In this document: piece by piece, positions 31,155 to 41,114 of the stretch | Layout: each line of letters opens with the position of its first letter | How positions within the stretch are numbered: the stretch's first letter is position 1 | Assembly: GCF_003852515.1 (NCBI RefSeq) | Contig: NZ_QAJK01000071.1 | Span: 1-53,899, forward strand | DNA: 53,899 nucleotides | Reading direction: 5' to 3' | Origin: Variovorax sp. KBW07 | GTDB lineage: Bacteria; Pseudomonadota; Gammaproteobacteria; Burkholderiales; Burkholderiaceae_C | The notes under the pieces: generated by a model | Seen by the model: only the letters and a program-made list of their open reading frames with translations | What the model was told of the DNA's origin: nothing | The model's database searches: none | Made by a program: the position numbers and the translations under genes

Positions 31155-33761
31155 GTGATCGAAGCAGCCAAGATCGACGTGGCGACGCTGCGCGAAGCCT
31201 ATCGCGCGAAGAAGCTCGCGCTGTTCGACACCCTGCGCTTTGCGCGCGCCCCCACGCGCAGCGTGCACACGGTGCTGCGCCAGCTCTCGGCCCTGGCCGA
31301 CCAGACGCTCTGCACCCTGTGGCAGGAAGCCGATTTCGGCGACGCGCTGGCCCTGGCGGCGGTCGGCGGCTACGGCCGCGGCGAGCTGTTCCCGTATTCC
31401 GACGTCGACGTGCTGCTGCTGCTGCCGCCCGAGGGCGCCGAAAACGCGGTCGATCCGGCCCGCGTCGAGGCCTTCATCGGCCAATGCTGGGACGCCGGGC
31501 TCGAAATCGGCTCCAGCGTGCGCACGGTCGAAGAATGCCTGGCCGAGGCCGAAAAAGACGTCACCGTCCAGACCTCGCTGCTCGAAGCCCGGCTGATCGC
31601 CGGCGACAAGAAGCTCTTTACCGGCTTTCGCCGCCGCTTCACCCGCGCCATCGACCCGCAGGCTTTCTTCGTGGCCAAGTCGCAGGAAATGCGGCACCGC
31701 CACCAGAAGTTCGACAACACGCCCTACGCGCTCGAACCCAATTGCAAGGAATCGCCGGGCGGCCTGCGCGACCTGCAGACCATCCTGTGGATGAGCAAGG
31801 CCGCCGGCTTCGGCAGCCGCTGGGACGACCTGGCCAAGAACGGCCTGGCCACGCCCTTCGAGGCCCAGCAGATCAAGCGCAACGAGGCCCTGCTCTCGCT
31901 GATTCGCGCGCGCCTGCACGTGATTGCCAACCGGCGCGAAGACCGCCTGGTGTTCGACCTGCAGACCGCCGTGGCCGCCAGCTTCGGCTACGAGAGCGAA
32001 TCGCAGCGCAAGTCGAGCGAAGCGCTGATGCGCCGCTACTACTGGGCCGCCAAGGCGGTGTCGCAGCTCAACCAGATCCTGCTGCTGAATATTTCGGAAC
32101 GGCTGCAGCCCATCGACGAGCAGCCCACAACCATCAACGAGCGCTTCTACGAACGCGCCGGCCTGATCGAGATTGCCAGCGACGACCTGTACGAGCGCGA
32201 GCCGCACGCCGTGCTCGAGACCTTCCTGCTGTACCAGAAGACCATCGGCGTGAAGGGCCTGTCGGCGCGCACGCTGCGCGCGCTGTACAACGCGCGCCAC
32301 GTCATGGACAGCAAGTTCCGCAACGACCCGGTCAACCACCAGACCTTCATGCGGATCCTGCAGCAGCCCTACGGCATCACACATGCCTTCAGGCTGATGA
32401 ACCAGACCTCGGTGCTGGGGCGCTACCTGCGCGTGTTTCGCAGCATCGTGGGGCAGATGCAGCACGACCTGTTCCATGTGTACACGGTCGACCAGCACAT
32501 CCTGATGGTGCTGCGCAACGTGCGGCGCTTCTTCATTGCGGAGCATGCGCACGAGTACCCGTTCTGCTCGCAGCTCGCGGCCGGCTGGGACAAGCCCTGG
32601 ATTCTTTATGTGGCGGCGCTGTTCCACGACATTGCCAAGGGCCGCGGCGGCGACCACTCCACGCTCGGCGCGCGCGACGTGCAGCGCTTCTGCAAGCAGC
32701 ACGGCATTGCGCGGGAAGACTCGAAGCTCATCGAATTCCTGGTGGCCGAACACCTGGTGATGAGCCAGGTCGCGCAGAAGCAGGACCTGAGCGACCCCGA
32801 GGTGATCGGCGCCTTCGCCAGGCGCGTGGGCAACGAGCGCTACCTCACGGCCCTGTACTTGCTGACCATCGCCGACATCCGAGGCACCTCGCCGCGCGTA
32901 TGGAATGCATGGAAAGGCAAGCTGCTCGAAGACCTGTACCGCTTTACCCTGCGCGCGCTCGGCGGGCGCATGCCCGACCCCGATGCCGAAGTGGAGTCGC
33001 GCAAGCGCGAGGCGCTGGTGCAGCTGGCCCTGCACGCCCAGCGCTTCGAGGCGCACAAGGCCCTGTGGGACACGCTCGACGTGGGCTACTTCATGCGCCA
33101 CGACGCCACCGAGATCGCCTGGCACGCCAAGCAGCTCTCGCGCTTCGTGCCGCCGAAGAACGTGCCCATCGACCCGAAGGCGCCGCCCATCGTGCGCGCA
33201 CACCTGTCGCCCGTGGGCGAAGGCCTGCAGGTGGTGGTGTACACGCCCGACCAGCCCGACCTGTTCGCGCGCATCTGCGGCTACTTCGACCAGTCGTCGT
33301 TCAGCATTCTCGATGCCAAGGTGCACACCACCAGCAACGGCTACGCGCTCGACACCTTCCAGGTGGTGACCACCTTCCTGCCCGACCACTACCGCGACCT
33401 GATCAGCATGGTCGAGTCGGGCCTGGGCCAGACGCTCACCGAGGCCGGCGCCCTGCCCGCGCCCAGCATGGGCCGGGTGTCGCGCCGGGTGCGCAGCTTT
33501 CCGATCAAGCCGCGCATCAGCCTGGTGCCCGACGACAAGGCGCAGCGCTGGGTGCTCAGCATCTCGGCCAGCGACCGCGCCGGCCTGCTGTATTCGGTGG
33601 CCCGAGTGCTCGCCCGGCACCACCTGAACCTGCAGCTGGCCAAGGTCACGACGCTGGGCGAGCGCGTGGAAGACAGCTTCTTGATCAGCGGCCCCGAACT
33701 CCAGGGCCAGAAAACCCAGCTCGCCATCGAGACCGACCTGATGGAAGCCCTGGCCTCCTAG
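31155..33761 (+). CDS. glnD: [Protein-PII] uridylyltransferase / uridylyl-removing enzyme
   Basis: An 868-residue nitrogen sensor that uridylylates or deuridylylates PII in response to glutamine. The domain order is complete. The nucleotidyltransferase motif [15 protein letters not shown] is at 71-85. The HD domain has [12 protein letters not shown] near residue 490. Two C-terminal ACT domains follow (about 690-770 and 795-868, the second starting [21 protein letters not shown]). The start is GTG. It follows map closely and is probably cotranscribed. Confidence 0.97.
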   Translation: MIEAAKIDVATLREAYRAKKLALFDTLRFARAPTRSVHTVLRQLSALADQTLCTLWQEADFGDALALAAVGGYGRGELFPYSDVDVLLLLPPEGAENAVDPARVEAFIGQCWDAGLEIGSSVRTVEECLAEAEKDVTVQTSLLEARLIAGDKKLFTGFRRRFTRAIDPQAFFVAKSQEMRHRHQKFDNTPYALEPNCKESPGGLRDLQTILWMSKAAGFGSRWDDLAKNGLATPFEAQQIKRNEALLSLIRARLHVIANRREDRLVFDLQTAVAASFGYESESQRKSSEALMRRYYWAAKAVSQLNQILLLNISERLQPIDEQPTTINERFYERAGLIEIASDDLYEREPHAVLETFLLYQKTIGVKGLSARTLRALYNARHVMDSKFRNDPVNHQTFMRILQQPYGITHAFRLMNQTSVLGRYLRVFRSIVGQMQHDLFHVYTVDQHILMVLRNVRRFFIAEHAHEYPFCSQLAAGWDKPWILYVAALFHDIAKGRGGDHSTLGARDVQRFCKQHGIAREDSKLIEFLVAEHLVMSQVAQKQDLSDPEVIGAFARRVGNERYLTALYLLTIADIRGTSPRVWNAWKGKLLEDLYRFTLRALGGRMPDPDAEVESRKREALVQLALHAQRFEAHKALWDTLDVGYFMRHDATEIAWHAKQLSRFVPPKNVPIDPKAPPIVRAHLSPVGEGLQVVVYTPDQPDLFARICGYFDQSSFSILDAKVHTTSNGYALDTFQVVTTFLPDHYRDLISMVESGLGQTLTEAGALPAPSMGRVSRRVRSFPIKPRISLVPDDKAQRWVLSISASDRAGLLYSVARVLARHHLNLQLAKVTTLGERVEDSFLISGPELQGQKTQLAIETDLMEALAS

Positions 33762-33840
33762 CCTTCATTCCCGAGTCGGTCCGCGGGTCATCAAGGCGAT
33801 CGCGCGGGCAAACCCGGCCTTGCAACCCATCGCCGTCAGA

Positions 33841-34902
33841 ATGTCGACCATGGACTCTTTGATCGAACAGATCTCCGACTCGGTTTCCTCGGCCAGGACG
33901 CTGGAAGACCTGACGCGCCCGATGCTCGAAATGCTCGAGGCGGTGACCGGCCTCGAGTCGACCTACCTCACGACCATCGACCTGGACAAAGGCCTGCAGC
34001 ACATTCTTTTTGCGCGCAACGTCAGGCAGATGACCATTCCCGAGGGGCTGACGGTGCCCTGGGCCGACACCCTGTGCCGGCGCGCGCTCGAAGAAGGCCG
34101 CGCCTACACCGACGACGTGTCGACCTGCTGGGGCGACTCCGACGCCGCCAGGCAACTGGGCATCCAGACCTATGTGAGCACGCCCGTGAAGACCGACAGT
34201 GGCGGCCTCTTCGGCACCCTGTGCGGGGCCAGCGCGGGCCGGGTTGCGCTGCCGTCGCATGCTGAATCGGTGCTGCAGCTTTTTGCACGGCTGATCGGCC
34301 AGCAGGTCGAGCGCGAACTGCTGTTCGTCAAGCTCAAGAAGGCCAATACCGAGCTGGCCGCCTTCGCATCGACCGACGCCCTCACGGGCCTGGCCAACCG
34401 CCGCTCGCTCATCGACTCGCTGCACCGCATGCTGGCGCAGGGCGCGCGCGATGGCCACGGCGTGCTGGTCGGCTTCATCGACCTGGACGACTTCAAGAAA
34501 ATCAACGACGCGCACGGCCACGACGCCGGTGACGAATTCCTCTCGGCCATGGCCGACCGCCTCTCGGGCGCGCTGCGTGCCAGCGACATGCTGGCGCGCT
34601 TCGGCGGCGACGAGTTCGTGGTGATCGGCCCCGGCCCCGCACTGGCCGAAACCTCCCGCAATGCGGCCGGCGAAACCCCGGCCGACGCGGCGAAGGCGCT
34701 CGCGCGGCGCCTGGCCACCAGCACGGTGAGCGAGCTGCGGCTGAACCGGGCCGTCGTGCGGTACGGCGGCGCCAGCGTCGGCGTGGTGGCGGTCGATCCG
34801 CGCACCACCTCCCTCGAGGAAGCGCTGCGGCGGGCCGACGACGCGATGTACGAAGTCAAGCGCGCCCGCCAGGCCGCGGCCAGGGAAATGTCCTCTGCCT
34901 GA
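33841..34902 (+). CDS. GAF-GGDEF diguanylate cyclase
   Basis: A 353-residue predicted soluble diguanylate cyclase. An N-terminal GAF-like sensor (about 15-160) precedes a GGDEF domain. The DALTGLANRR, FIDLDDFKKIND and RFGGDEFVV (GGDEF about 255-259) motifs are intact. RASD five residues before GGDEF matches the RxxD product-inhibition site. No membrane segment is seen. A TTG 21 bases upstream is an alternative start. Its stop touches the ATG of the next cyclase gene. Location just before the bcs operon suggests it makes c-di-GMP for BcsA. Confidence 0.92.
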   Translation: MSTMDSLIEQISDSVSSARTLEDLTRPMLEMLEAVTGLESTYLTTIDLDKGLQHILFARNVRQMTIPEGLTVPWADTLCRRALEEGRAYTDDVSTCWGDSDAARQLGIQTYVSTPVKTDSGGLFGTLCGASAGRVALPSHAESVLQLFARLIGQQVERELLFVKLKKANTELAAFASTDALTGLANRRSLIDSLHRMLAQGARDGHGVLVGFIDLDDFKKINDAHGHDAGDEFLSAMADRLSGALRASDMLARFGGDEFVVIGPGPALAETSRNAAGETPADAAKALARRLATSTVSELRLNRAVVRYGGASVGVVAVDPRTTSLEEALRRADDAMYEVKRARQAAAREMSSA

Positions 34903-37002
34903 ATGAACTCCACCAACCGGCTGGCACGTCTCGAAAGCGCCCTGGGTTCGCTCAAGGCGAGGATCACGATGGGCGGGATCATGGCGCTGGTGCTCGGCAT
35001 CGGCCTCATCACGACCATCCTCGTGGGCCGCACCGAGCACGACCTGCTGGAGTCGCAGCGCCAGCGCGAATTGAGCGAATCGGTGCGCACCGCGGCCCTG
35101 CTGGGCCACAACGTGCTGCAGCTGCAGCGCGTGCTCGCCTCGGTGACCGAGGTGCTCGACGAACCCACGCTGAAGAACCCGGCCGCGCTGAAGGAATTCA
35201 TGCAGAGCAAGCCGGTGATGCGCATTTTCTTCGCCAACCTCTACGTGGCGACGCCTGATGGGCAGGTGCGCATCGTGGTCGACGACAAAGGCCTGTCGTG
35301 GCCCACGCTGAACATCGCCGACCGGCGCTACTTCGGCCTCACGGTGGCCGAGGGCCGGCCCATGGTGTCCACCGCGCTGCGCGGGCCGCTGTCCGGCGAG
35401 CCCATCATTGCCTTCACGCAGCCGGCGCGCAACGCCGGGGGCGTCTACGGCGTGCTGGGCGGCACGCTGAGGCTGTCCAGCCGCGACCTGCTCGACGGAC
35501 TGGTCGAGGCGCAGGTCGGAGATGCCAGCGCGCTGAACGTCGTCACCGACACCGAGGGCCGGATACTCGCCCACCCCAATCGCAAGAAGCTGCTGCAGTC
35601 GATTGCCGACGAGCCGCGGCTGGCGCAGGCGTTCAAGGCCTGGCAGGCCAGCGGCAGCCCGGTCGAGCCGCAGGGCGTGCTGCTGCCGCAGGCGCGCGAG
35701 ATTGTCAGCGCTGCGGGCGTGCCCGGCCCCGACTGGGTGGTCTGGCGCGAGCGCTCCGAAGCCGAAGTGCTGGCCCCCGTGAAGGCCGCGCGCGAGCAAG
35801 CCATGGTGTGGGCCGGCAGCCTGGTCGCGGCGCTGTCCGCCGGGCTATTCCTCATTCTCTGGTGGCTGCTGCAGCCGCTGACTTTGCTGGAGCGCCGGGC
35901 GCGCCACATGTTCGACGGCGCCATGAAGGCCGAAGACGGCTGGCCCGTCGCCGACGGCGAAATCGGCAATCTGGGCAAGGTGCTGCGCGACGTCGGCACC
36001 CGGCGCGCCGAGCTCGAACGGCTGAACAGCGAAATGATCAGCAAGCTGCGCTCGGTGATGCGCGCGGCGCCCATCGGCATTGCCTTCATCCGCGACCGGC
36101 GCTTCGAGCTGGTGAGCGACGAGCTGTGCCGCATGCTCGCCTATTCGGCCGACGACCTGCTGGGCCAGCCGGTCGACCTGATCGTGGTGCCACCCGAGAA
36201 CGACCAGCCCGACCTGGCCGCGCTGGAACGGGAAGCCTTTGCCACCAGCAATTCGTACGTGGGCGAGTGCCGCATGCTGCGCGGCGACGCCACCCGCTTC
36301 TGGGCCCGGCTGCGCAGCCGGCCGGTCGACCCCGCGCACACCGATTTCGGCTCGATCTGGACGCTGGTCAATATCGAAGAGCAACGCAACGCGCGCCGCG
36401 CGCTCGAATGGTCGGCCGCCCATGACGGCCTGACCGGGCTGGCCAACCGCCAGCGCTTCGACCAGCAGGCGCAGCGGCTGATCGACGCCCGGCCCGGCTC
36501 GCTGCCCGCGGCGCTGGTGTTCATCGACCTGGACCACTTCAAGGCGGTCAACGACACCGCCGGCCATCTCTCGGGCGACGCCATGCTGCGCGCGGCGGCG
36601 GCGGCCATCATGTCGCGCGTGCGTTCCGGCGACCTGGCCGCGCGCATCGGCGGCGACGAGTTCGCGCTGCTGCTGGAGCAATGCAGCCACGAAGCGGCGG
36701 TGCGCGTGGCCGAGGACATCGTGGCCTCGATCTCGGCCATTGCGCTGCCCTGGCTGTCGGGCAGCCTGCACATCGGCGCCAGCATCGGCGTGGCCAGCCT
36801 GACGCCGGGCATCGACACCGTCGATGCCTGGGTCGATGCGGCCGATGCCGCCTGCTACGCCGCGAAGGCGGCCGGCCGGGGCGTGGTGCGCGTGGGCCGG
36901 CCACCGCTCGGGCCGTTCTCGCGTGGCACGCCCGATGCGCCGCGCGGGGGCCGCGTGCTGGGTGCAGGCAAGCCCGAAACACCCGACAGCATCGAAGACT
37001 GA
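34903..37002 (+). CDS. Membrane sensor diguanylate cyclase (dCache-PAS-GGDEF)
   Basis: A 699-residue inner-membrane protein. One helix (about 22-42) and a second (about 303-322) bracket a periplasmic Cache-like domain, recognised by RRYFGLTVAEGRPMVSTALRG and GVYGVLGGTLRL. A HAMP-like linker and a PAS domain (about 385-490) follow. The GGDEF domain has FIDLDHFKAVND and IGGDEF (583-587). RSGD five residues upstream is an intact inhibitory site. It would turn an extracytoplasmic small-molecule cue into c-di-GMP. It starts immediately after the preceding cyclase. Confidence 0.92.
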   Translation: MNSTNRLARLESALGSLKARITMGGIMALVLGIGLITTILVGRTEHDLLESQRQRELSESVRTAALLGHNVLQLQRVLASVTEVLDEPTLKNPAALKEFMQSKPVMRIFFANLYVATPDGQVRIVVDDKGLSWPTLNIADRRYFGLTVAEGRPMVSTALRGPLSGEPIIAFTQPARNAGGVYGVLGGTLRLSSRDLLDGLVEAQVGDASALNVVTDTEGRILAHPNRKKLLQSIADEPRLAQAFKAWQASGSPVEPQGVLLPQAREIVSAAGVPGPDWVVWRERSEAEVLAPVKAAREQAMVWAGSLVAALSAGLFLILWWLLQPLTLLERRARHMFDGAMKAEDGWPVADGEIGNLGKVLRDVGTRRAELERLNSEMISKLRSVMRAAPIGIAFIRDRRFELVSDELCRMLAYSADDLLGQPVDLIVVPPENDQPDLAALEREAFATSNSYVGECRMLRGDATRFWARLRSRPVDPAHTDFGSIWTLVNIEEQRNARRALEWSAAHDGLTGLANRQRFDQQAQRLIDARPGSLPAALVFIDLDHFKAVNDTAGHLSGDAMLRAAAAAIMSRVRSGDLAARIGGDEFALLLEQCSHEAAVRVAEDIVASISAIALPWLSGSLHIGASIGVASLTPGIDTVDAWVDAADAACYAAKAAGRGVVRVGRPPLGPFSRGTPDAPRGGRVLGAGKPETPDSIED

Positions 37003-37165
37003 GCCCGGCGATTTTTTCGCGGCGCGGCTGAATCCGGTGTGCGCCGCACGCCGTACTGAAGAATCGGCGCGCACTTGCCGATAACAGATCGTGGGCGCCT
37101 CACGCAGACCCGTCCCCGATTTCAGACAGTTCGGGTTCGATGCTGCGTCGAAAAGTTCACATTTG

Positions 37166-37194
37166 TTGTCAACAGTTAACCGATCCCAGAGAAT
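37166..37194 (+). promoter_or_regulatory. Candidate promoter/operator of the bcs operon
   Basis: TTGTCA (37166-37171) and GAGAAT (37189-37194) are spaced 17 bases and match sigma-70 boxes 5/6 and 4/6. The predicted start lies at the bcsD ATG (37203), so the leader is very short. The -35 overlaps the palindrome TGTTG-T-CAACA (37164-37174), which could bind a repressor. The rest of the 200-base gap after the second cyclase holds no gene. Confidence 0.35.
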
Positions 37195-37202
37195 GCTCCG
37201 AC

Positions 37203-37676
37203 ATGGACACAGCCGCGACGTTTATTCAGTATTACGAGAGAAATTCATGCTCTGCGCAATGGCTGGAATTCAATCGCGGCCTGGCGGCTGAACTGAGCGC
37301 CGGCCTGCCGCCCGAAGACCTCCGCCAGCTCTTTTTTCGCATCGGCCAGCGCCTGGCGCAGGCCATGCCCAATCCGCCGTGCGACACGCTCGCCGACCTC
37401 CAGGCGCAGTTCAACGCGCGCTGGAACGGCATCGACTGGGGCTTCAGCACGCTGAGCGAAGACGTGGACAGCGTCTTCATCACCCACGCCTGCAGCCCCA
37501 TCGCCACGGCCTTCGGGCCCGAGGCCACGAACTGGAGCGTCGGCTTCTTCGAGGGCGTGTACCAGGCCTGGTTCGACGCCCAGCACATGCCGTCGTCGCT
37601 GCGCGTGCAGGCGCTGCAGCCCGACACGCAGGCCGGCCCCCGCATCGACCTGCGGCTGTCGAAGGCGCTGTCATGA
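37203..37676 (+). CDS. bcsD: Cellulose synthase subunit D
   Basis: A 157-residue BcsD-like protein starting MDTAATFIQYYERNSCSAQWLEF, with the conserved RQLFFRIGQRLAQ and NWSVGFFEGVYQAWF segments. In Komagataeibacter BcsD forms ring-shaped oligomers that, with a proline-rich partner, line up synthase complexes for crystalline cellulose. It is the first gene of the bcs operon here. Its stop overlaps the next gene (ATGA). The frame is open 63 bases further upstream, but homology starts at this ATG. Confidence 0.9.
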   Translation: MDTAATFIQYYERNSCSAQWLEFNRGLAAELSAGLPPEDLRQLFFRIGQRLAQAMPNPPCDTLADLQAQFNARWNGIDWGFSTLSEDVDSVFITHACSPIATAFGPEATNWSVGFFEGVYQAWFDAQHMPSSLRVQALQPDTQAGPRIDLRLSKALS

Positions 37677-38125
37677 GCCAGGACGACGACACCCCGGAAG
37701 ACATCGCCGGCCTGTTCCGCAAGTTCGGCGGCGACGCGCACGCCTACAAGGAATTCGCGCCACCGGAAGCCGAGGGCGAAGCGCCGAAGGCGTGGCCGCT
37801 GCTGTCGGGCGAGAAGATCGAGCGGGCGCCCTTTGTGGCCCCTGCAATCGCCCCGGCAGCGGCGCCTGTGCGTGCGCCTGCGCCCGCCCCCACCGTGGCA
37901 CCGCTGCCTCCCGTCGCGGCCGTGCCGCCGGCCAGGGTCGAGCCCGTGCTGCGCCCACCAGTGCCGCCTGCGCCAGCCTTTGCACCCGCGCCGCAAGCCC
38001 CCGCGCAGGCAGACACCCGCCACTCCGCGTCCACCCCGCTCGAACAGCTGTTCGCCCGGCTGGCCGCACCGCAGCCGCCGGCCGCCGCGCAGGGCCCCAT
38101 GTCGCGCTGGCGAAGGCCGACGTGA
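37673..38125 (+). CDS. bcsP: Proline-rich cellulose biosynthesis protein BcsP (BcsR-like N terminus)
   Basis: A 150-residue protein. The first ~25 residues (DDDTPEDIAGLFRKFGGDAHAYKEF) look like the short BcsR/BcsP motif. The middle (about 60-125) is an extremely proline/alanine-rich disordered tract. A short amphipathic end follows (TPLEQLFARLAAPQ). No signal peptide is seen, so it is cytosolic. It lies between bcsD and bcsQ and overlaps both (ATGA, GTGA). It may organise BcsD, BcsQ and BcsA, as the proline-rich BcsH does with BcsD. Confidence 0.75.
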   Translation: MSQDDDTPEDIAGLFRKFGGDAHAYKEFAPPEAEGEAPKAWPLLSGEKIERAPFVAPAIAPAAAPVRAPAPAPTVAPLPPVAAVPPARVEPVLRPPVPPAPAFAPAPQAPAQADTRHSASTPLEQLFARLAAPQPPAAAQGPMSRWRRPT

Positions 38126-38934
38126 CGATGGTCGTCGTTCCCATCGTTTCATCCAAGGGCGGTGTCGGCAAGACAACCATCACCGCCAACCTGTGCGCCG
38201 AGCTGGTACGCCGTGGCCGGCAAGTACTGGCCATCGACCTCGATCCGCAGAACGCGCTGCGCTTTCACCTGGCCAACGACCCGGACACCTGCGAAAGCGG
38301 GCTGGTCGAGGCCGCCACCGGCCTGATGCCTTGGGCCCGCGCCATGCAACCCGCGCACGGCGGCGTCATTCTGTTGCCCTTCGGCACGGTGGACGACGAG
38401 CGCCAGATCGCTTTCGAACAGCAACTGGCCCAGTACCCCGGCTGGCTCGGCGACACGCTGGCGCGCTTTGCGCTGCCGCCCGACACGCTGGTGCTGCTCG
38501 ACACCCCACCCGGCCCTTCGGTCTACATGCAGCAGGCGTTGCGCGCGGCGCATTTCAGCGTGGTCTCGGTGCTGTCCGACGCCGGCTCGTTCGCCACGCT
38601 GCCGATCATCGAGCGCATGGTCGACAAGTACTGCCGCACGCGCGCCGACTACATGGGCACCGGCTACGTGGTGAACCAGGTCGATCCCGGCAAGCGGTTG
38701 AACCATGACGTCTTCGAAGTGCTGCGCGCGCGGCTGCGCGGCGACCTGCTCGGCGTGCTGCACCTGGACCAGGCCGTGCCCGAGGCGCTGGCCTCGGCCG
38801 AGCCGGTGCAGCGCTACGCGCCGATGAGCCAGGCCACGCAAGACTTTTCTTCCTGCACCGAGCGGATGCTCGGGCGCATTGCCGCGGCGGCCCAGGCACC
38901 ACTGTCACCGCGCTCCCTGGAATCCACACGATGA
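38122..38934 (+). CDS. bcsQ: Cellulose biosynthesis ParA/MinD-like ATPase BcsQ
   Basis: A 270-residue SIMIBI ATPase (GTG start; ATG 38128 is the alternative). The deviant Walker A SSKGGVGKTT is near residues 10-19. LAIDLDPQNALRFHL and LLDTPPGPSVYM are the switch/Walker B segments. In E. coli BcsQ is required for synthase assembly and polar placement. It overlaps bcsP (GTGA) and bcsA (ATGA), so expression is tightly coupled. Confidence 0.93.
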   Translation: MTMVVVPIVSSKGGVGKTTITANLCAELVRRGRQVLAIDLDPQNALRFHLANDPDTCESGLVEAATGLMPWARAMQPAHGGVILLPFGTVDDERQIAFEQQLAQYPGWLGDTLARFALPPDTLVLLDTPPGPSVYMQQALRAAHFSVVSVLSDAGSFATLPIIERMVDKYCRTRADYMGTGYVVNQVDPGKRLNHDVFEVLRARLRGDLLGVLHLDQAVPEALASAEPVQRYAPMSQATQDFSSCTERMLGRIAAAAQAPLSPRSLESTR

Positions 38935-41114
38935 ACAGCGCTTCCCCCGGCCAACAGCACAAGCCACCCGCCGCCCAGCCGGCGCCGCGACAGGCGCCCG
39001 CCTTCCTGCGGCTGGCGCCCGTGCGCTTCATCGGCTGGATACTGGCGCTGGCCATACTGCCCGCCATCATCATCACGCCGATGACCTTCGAGCAGCAGCT
39101 GGTGCTGTCGGTCGGCATCTTCGTGGTCGCGCTGCTCACCAACCGCGTGCGCGGGCGCTTTGCCAGCCTGGTGCTGATCTTCCTGTCGGTGGTGGTGTCG
39201 TCGCGCTACACCTACTGGCGCGTGACCGAGACCATGGTCATGGACAACCCGGTCGACCTGGTCCTGGGCGTCGGCCTGCTCATGGCCGAGCTGTACGCCT
39301 TCGTGGTGCTGCTGCTGGGCTACGTGCAGACGGCGTGGCCGCTGGAACGCAAGCCGGTGCCGCTGCCGGAAGACCCGGCCGAGTGGCCGACCATCGACCT
39401 GTTCATCCCGACGTACAACGAGGCGCTGTCGGTGGTGCGGTCCACCGTGCTGGCCGCGCAGTCGATCGACTGGCCGCGCGACAAGATCAAGATCTTCGTG
39501 CTCGACGACGGCCGGCGCGAAGAATTCCGCGTGTTCTGCGAAGAGATCGGCGTGACCCACGTCACGCGCGACAACAACCGCCACGCCAAGGCCGGCAACA
39601 TCAATGCCGCGCTGAAGAACACCACCGGCGAGTTCGTCGCCATCTTCGACTGCGACCACATTCCCACGCGCTCGTTCATGCAGATCGCCATGGGCTGGTT
39701 CGGGCGCGACCCCAAGCTGGGCATGGTGCAGTTGCCCCACTATTTCTTCTCGGCCGACCCCTTCGAGCGCAACCTCGACACCTTCGGCACCGTGCCCAAC
39801 GAAGGCGAGCTGTTCTACGGCCTGATCCAGGACGGCAACGACCTGTGGAACGCCACCTTCTTCTGCGGCTCCTGCGCGGTGCTGCGCCGGACCATCGTGG
39901 AAGAAGTCGGCGGCATCGCGGTCGAGACGGTGACCGAAGACGCCCACACCGCGCTGAAGATGCACCGCCTGGGCTACAGCACCGCCTACCTGGCGCTGCC
40001 GCAGGCGGCCGGCCTGGCCACCGAAAGCCTGTCGGGCCACGTGGGCCAGCGCATCCGCTGGGCGCGCGGCATGGCGCAGATCTTCCGCATCGACAACCCG
40101 CTGTTCGGGCGTGGCCTGCATTGGGCGCAGCGCCTGTGCTACGTCAACGCGATGCTGCACTTCCTGTACGGCCTGCCGCGCCTCATCTACCTGACGGCGC
40201 CGCTGGCCTACCTGTACTTCGGCGCGAGCGTGATTCATGCCTCGGCGTCGATGATCTTCGCCTTTGCGCTGCCGCACATCCTGCATGCCAACCTGACCAA
40301 CAGCCGCATCCAGGGGCGCTTTCGCTACCTGCTGTGGAACGAGGTGTACGAGGCGGTGCTGGCCTGGTACATCTTCCGCCCCACGCTGGTGGCGCTGATC
40401 AACCCCAAGCTGGGCAGCTTCAACGTGACGGCCAAGGGCGGCCTGATCCAGCAGGAGTATTTCGACACCACCATCGCCAAGGCCAGCCTGGTGCTGCTGG
40501 CGCTCAATTTCCTGGGCGTGTGCCTGGGCATCTGGCGCCTGACCTGGGTCGACCCGCAGAACATCGCCACCGTGTGGCTGAACCTGGCCTGGACCGTCTA
40601 CAACCTGATGATCCTGGGCGCCTGCGTGGCGGCCGCCAACGAGTCGCGCCAGCTGCGCGGCTCGCACCGGGTGGAACTGGCGGTGCCGGCCACGCTGTAC
40701 TTTGCCGACGGCCGCTCGCTGCGTTGCAACACCTTCGACTTCTCCAGCGGTGGCCTGGGCGTGGAACTGCCGCAAGACATGAAGCTCGACCTGGAAACCC
40801 CGGTCGAGGTGGCGCTGTACCGCAACGACCAGGAGTCGCGCTTCGCCTCCACGGTGCGCTTCAGCACCGGCAAGCGCCTGGGCCTGCGCTTCGCGCCGAT
40901 GAGCTTCGCGCAGGAGCGCGCGCTGGTTCAGTGCACCACCGCCCGCGCCGACATCTGGGCGGCCCGCTGGGGCAACCACCCGCGCGTGCCCATTCACCGC
41001 GTGCTCGGCCACATCATCAGCATCAGCGGCACCGGCTTCCGCGACATGTTCAGCCATTACTACCGCGCAGCGACCTCCAGGCTGCGCCCGGTCAAAGCGA
41101 AGGAATCCACGTGA
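38931..41114 (+). CDS. bcsA: Cellulose synthase catalytic subunit (UDP-forming)
   Basis: A 727-residue inner-membrane GT2 glycosyltransferase that polymerises UDP-glucose to beta-1,4-glucan and exports it. Catalytic motifs are complete: Asp191/192 (LDDG), DCD (240-242), TED (335-337) and QRIRW (373-377). The C-terminal PilZ domain has RGSHR (576-580) and D603-x-S605-x-x-G608, the residues that bind c-di-GMP to open the gating loop. The N-terminal helices and later TM channel helices are evident. It overlaps bcsB by GTGA. Confidence 0.98.
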   Translation: MNSASPGQQHKPPAAQPAPRQAPAFLRLAPVRFIGWILALAILPAIIITPMTFEQQLVLSVGIFVVALLTNRVRGRFASLVLIFLSVVVSSRYTYWRVTETMVMDNPVDLVLGVGLLMAELYAFVVLLLGYVQTAWPLERKPVPLPEDPAEWPTIDLFIPTYNEALSVVRSTVLAAQSIDWPRDKIKIFVLDDGRREEFRVFCEEIGVTHVTRDNNRHAKAGNINAALKNTTGEFVAIFDCDHIPTRSFMQIAMGWFGRDPKLGMVQLPHYFFSADPFERNLDTFGTVPNEGELFYGLIQDGNDLWNATFFCGSCAVLRRTIVEEVGGIAVETVTEDAHTALKMHRLGYSTAYLALPQAAGLATESLSGHVGQRIRWARGMAQIFRIDNPLFGRGLHWAQRLCYVNAMLHFLYGLPRLIYLTAPLAYLYFGASVIHASASMIFAFALPHILHANLTNSRIQGRFRYLLWNEVYEAVLAWYIFRPTLVALINPKLGSFNVTAKGGLIQQEYFDTTIAKASLVLLALNFLGVCLGIWRLTWVDPQNIATVWLNLAWTVYNLMILGACVAAANESRQLRGSHRVELAVPATLYFADGRSLRCNTFDFSSGGLGVELPQDMKLDLETPVEVALYRNDQESRFASTVRFSTGKRLGLRFAPMSFAQERALVQCTTARADIWAARWGNHPRVPIHRVLGHIISISGTGFRDMFSHYYRAATSRLRPVKAKEST

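Noticed and set aside
31113-33623. Open frame opposite glnD
   Set aside because: No domain is seen, and glnD has a full set of motifs on the other strand.
37020-37075. GCGGCGC/GCGCCGC hairpin after the second cyclase as terminator
   Set aside because: It has a loop of about 15 bases, a 7-bp stem and no T run, so it is too weak.
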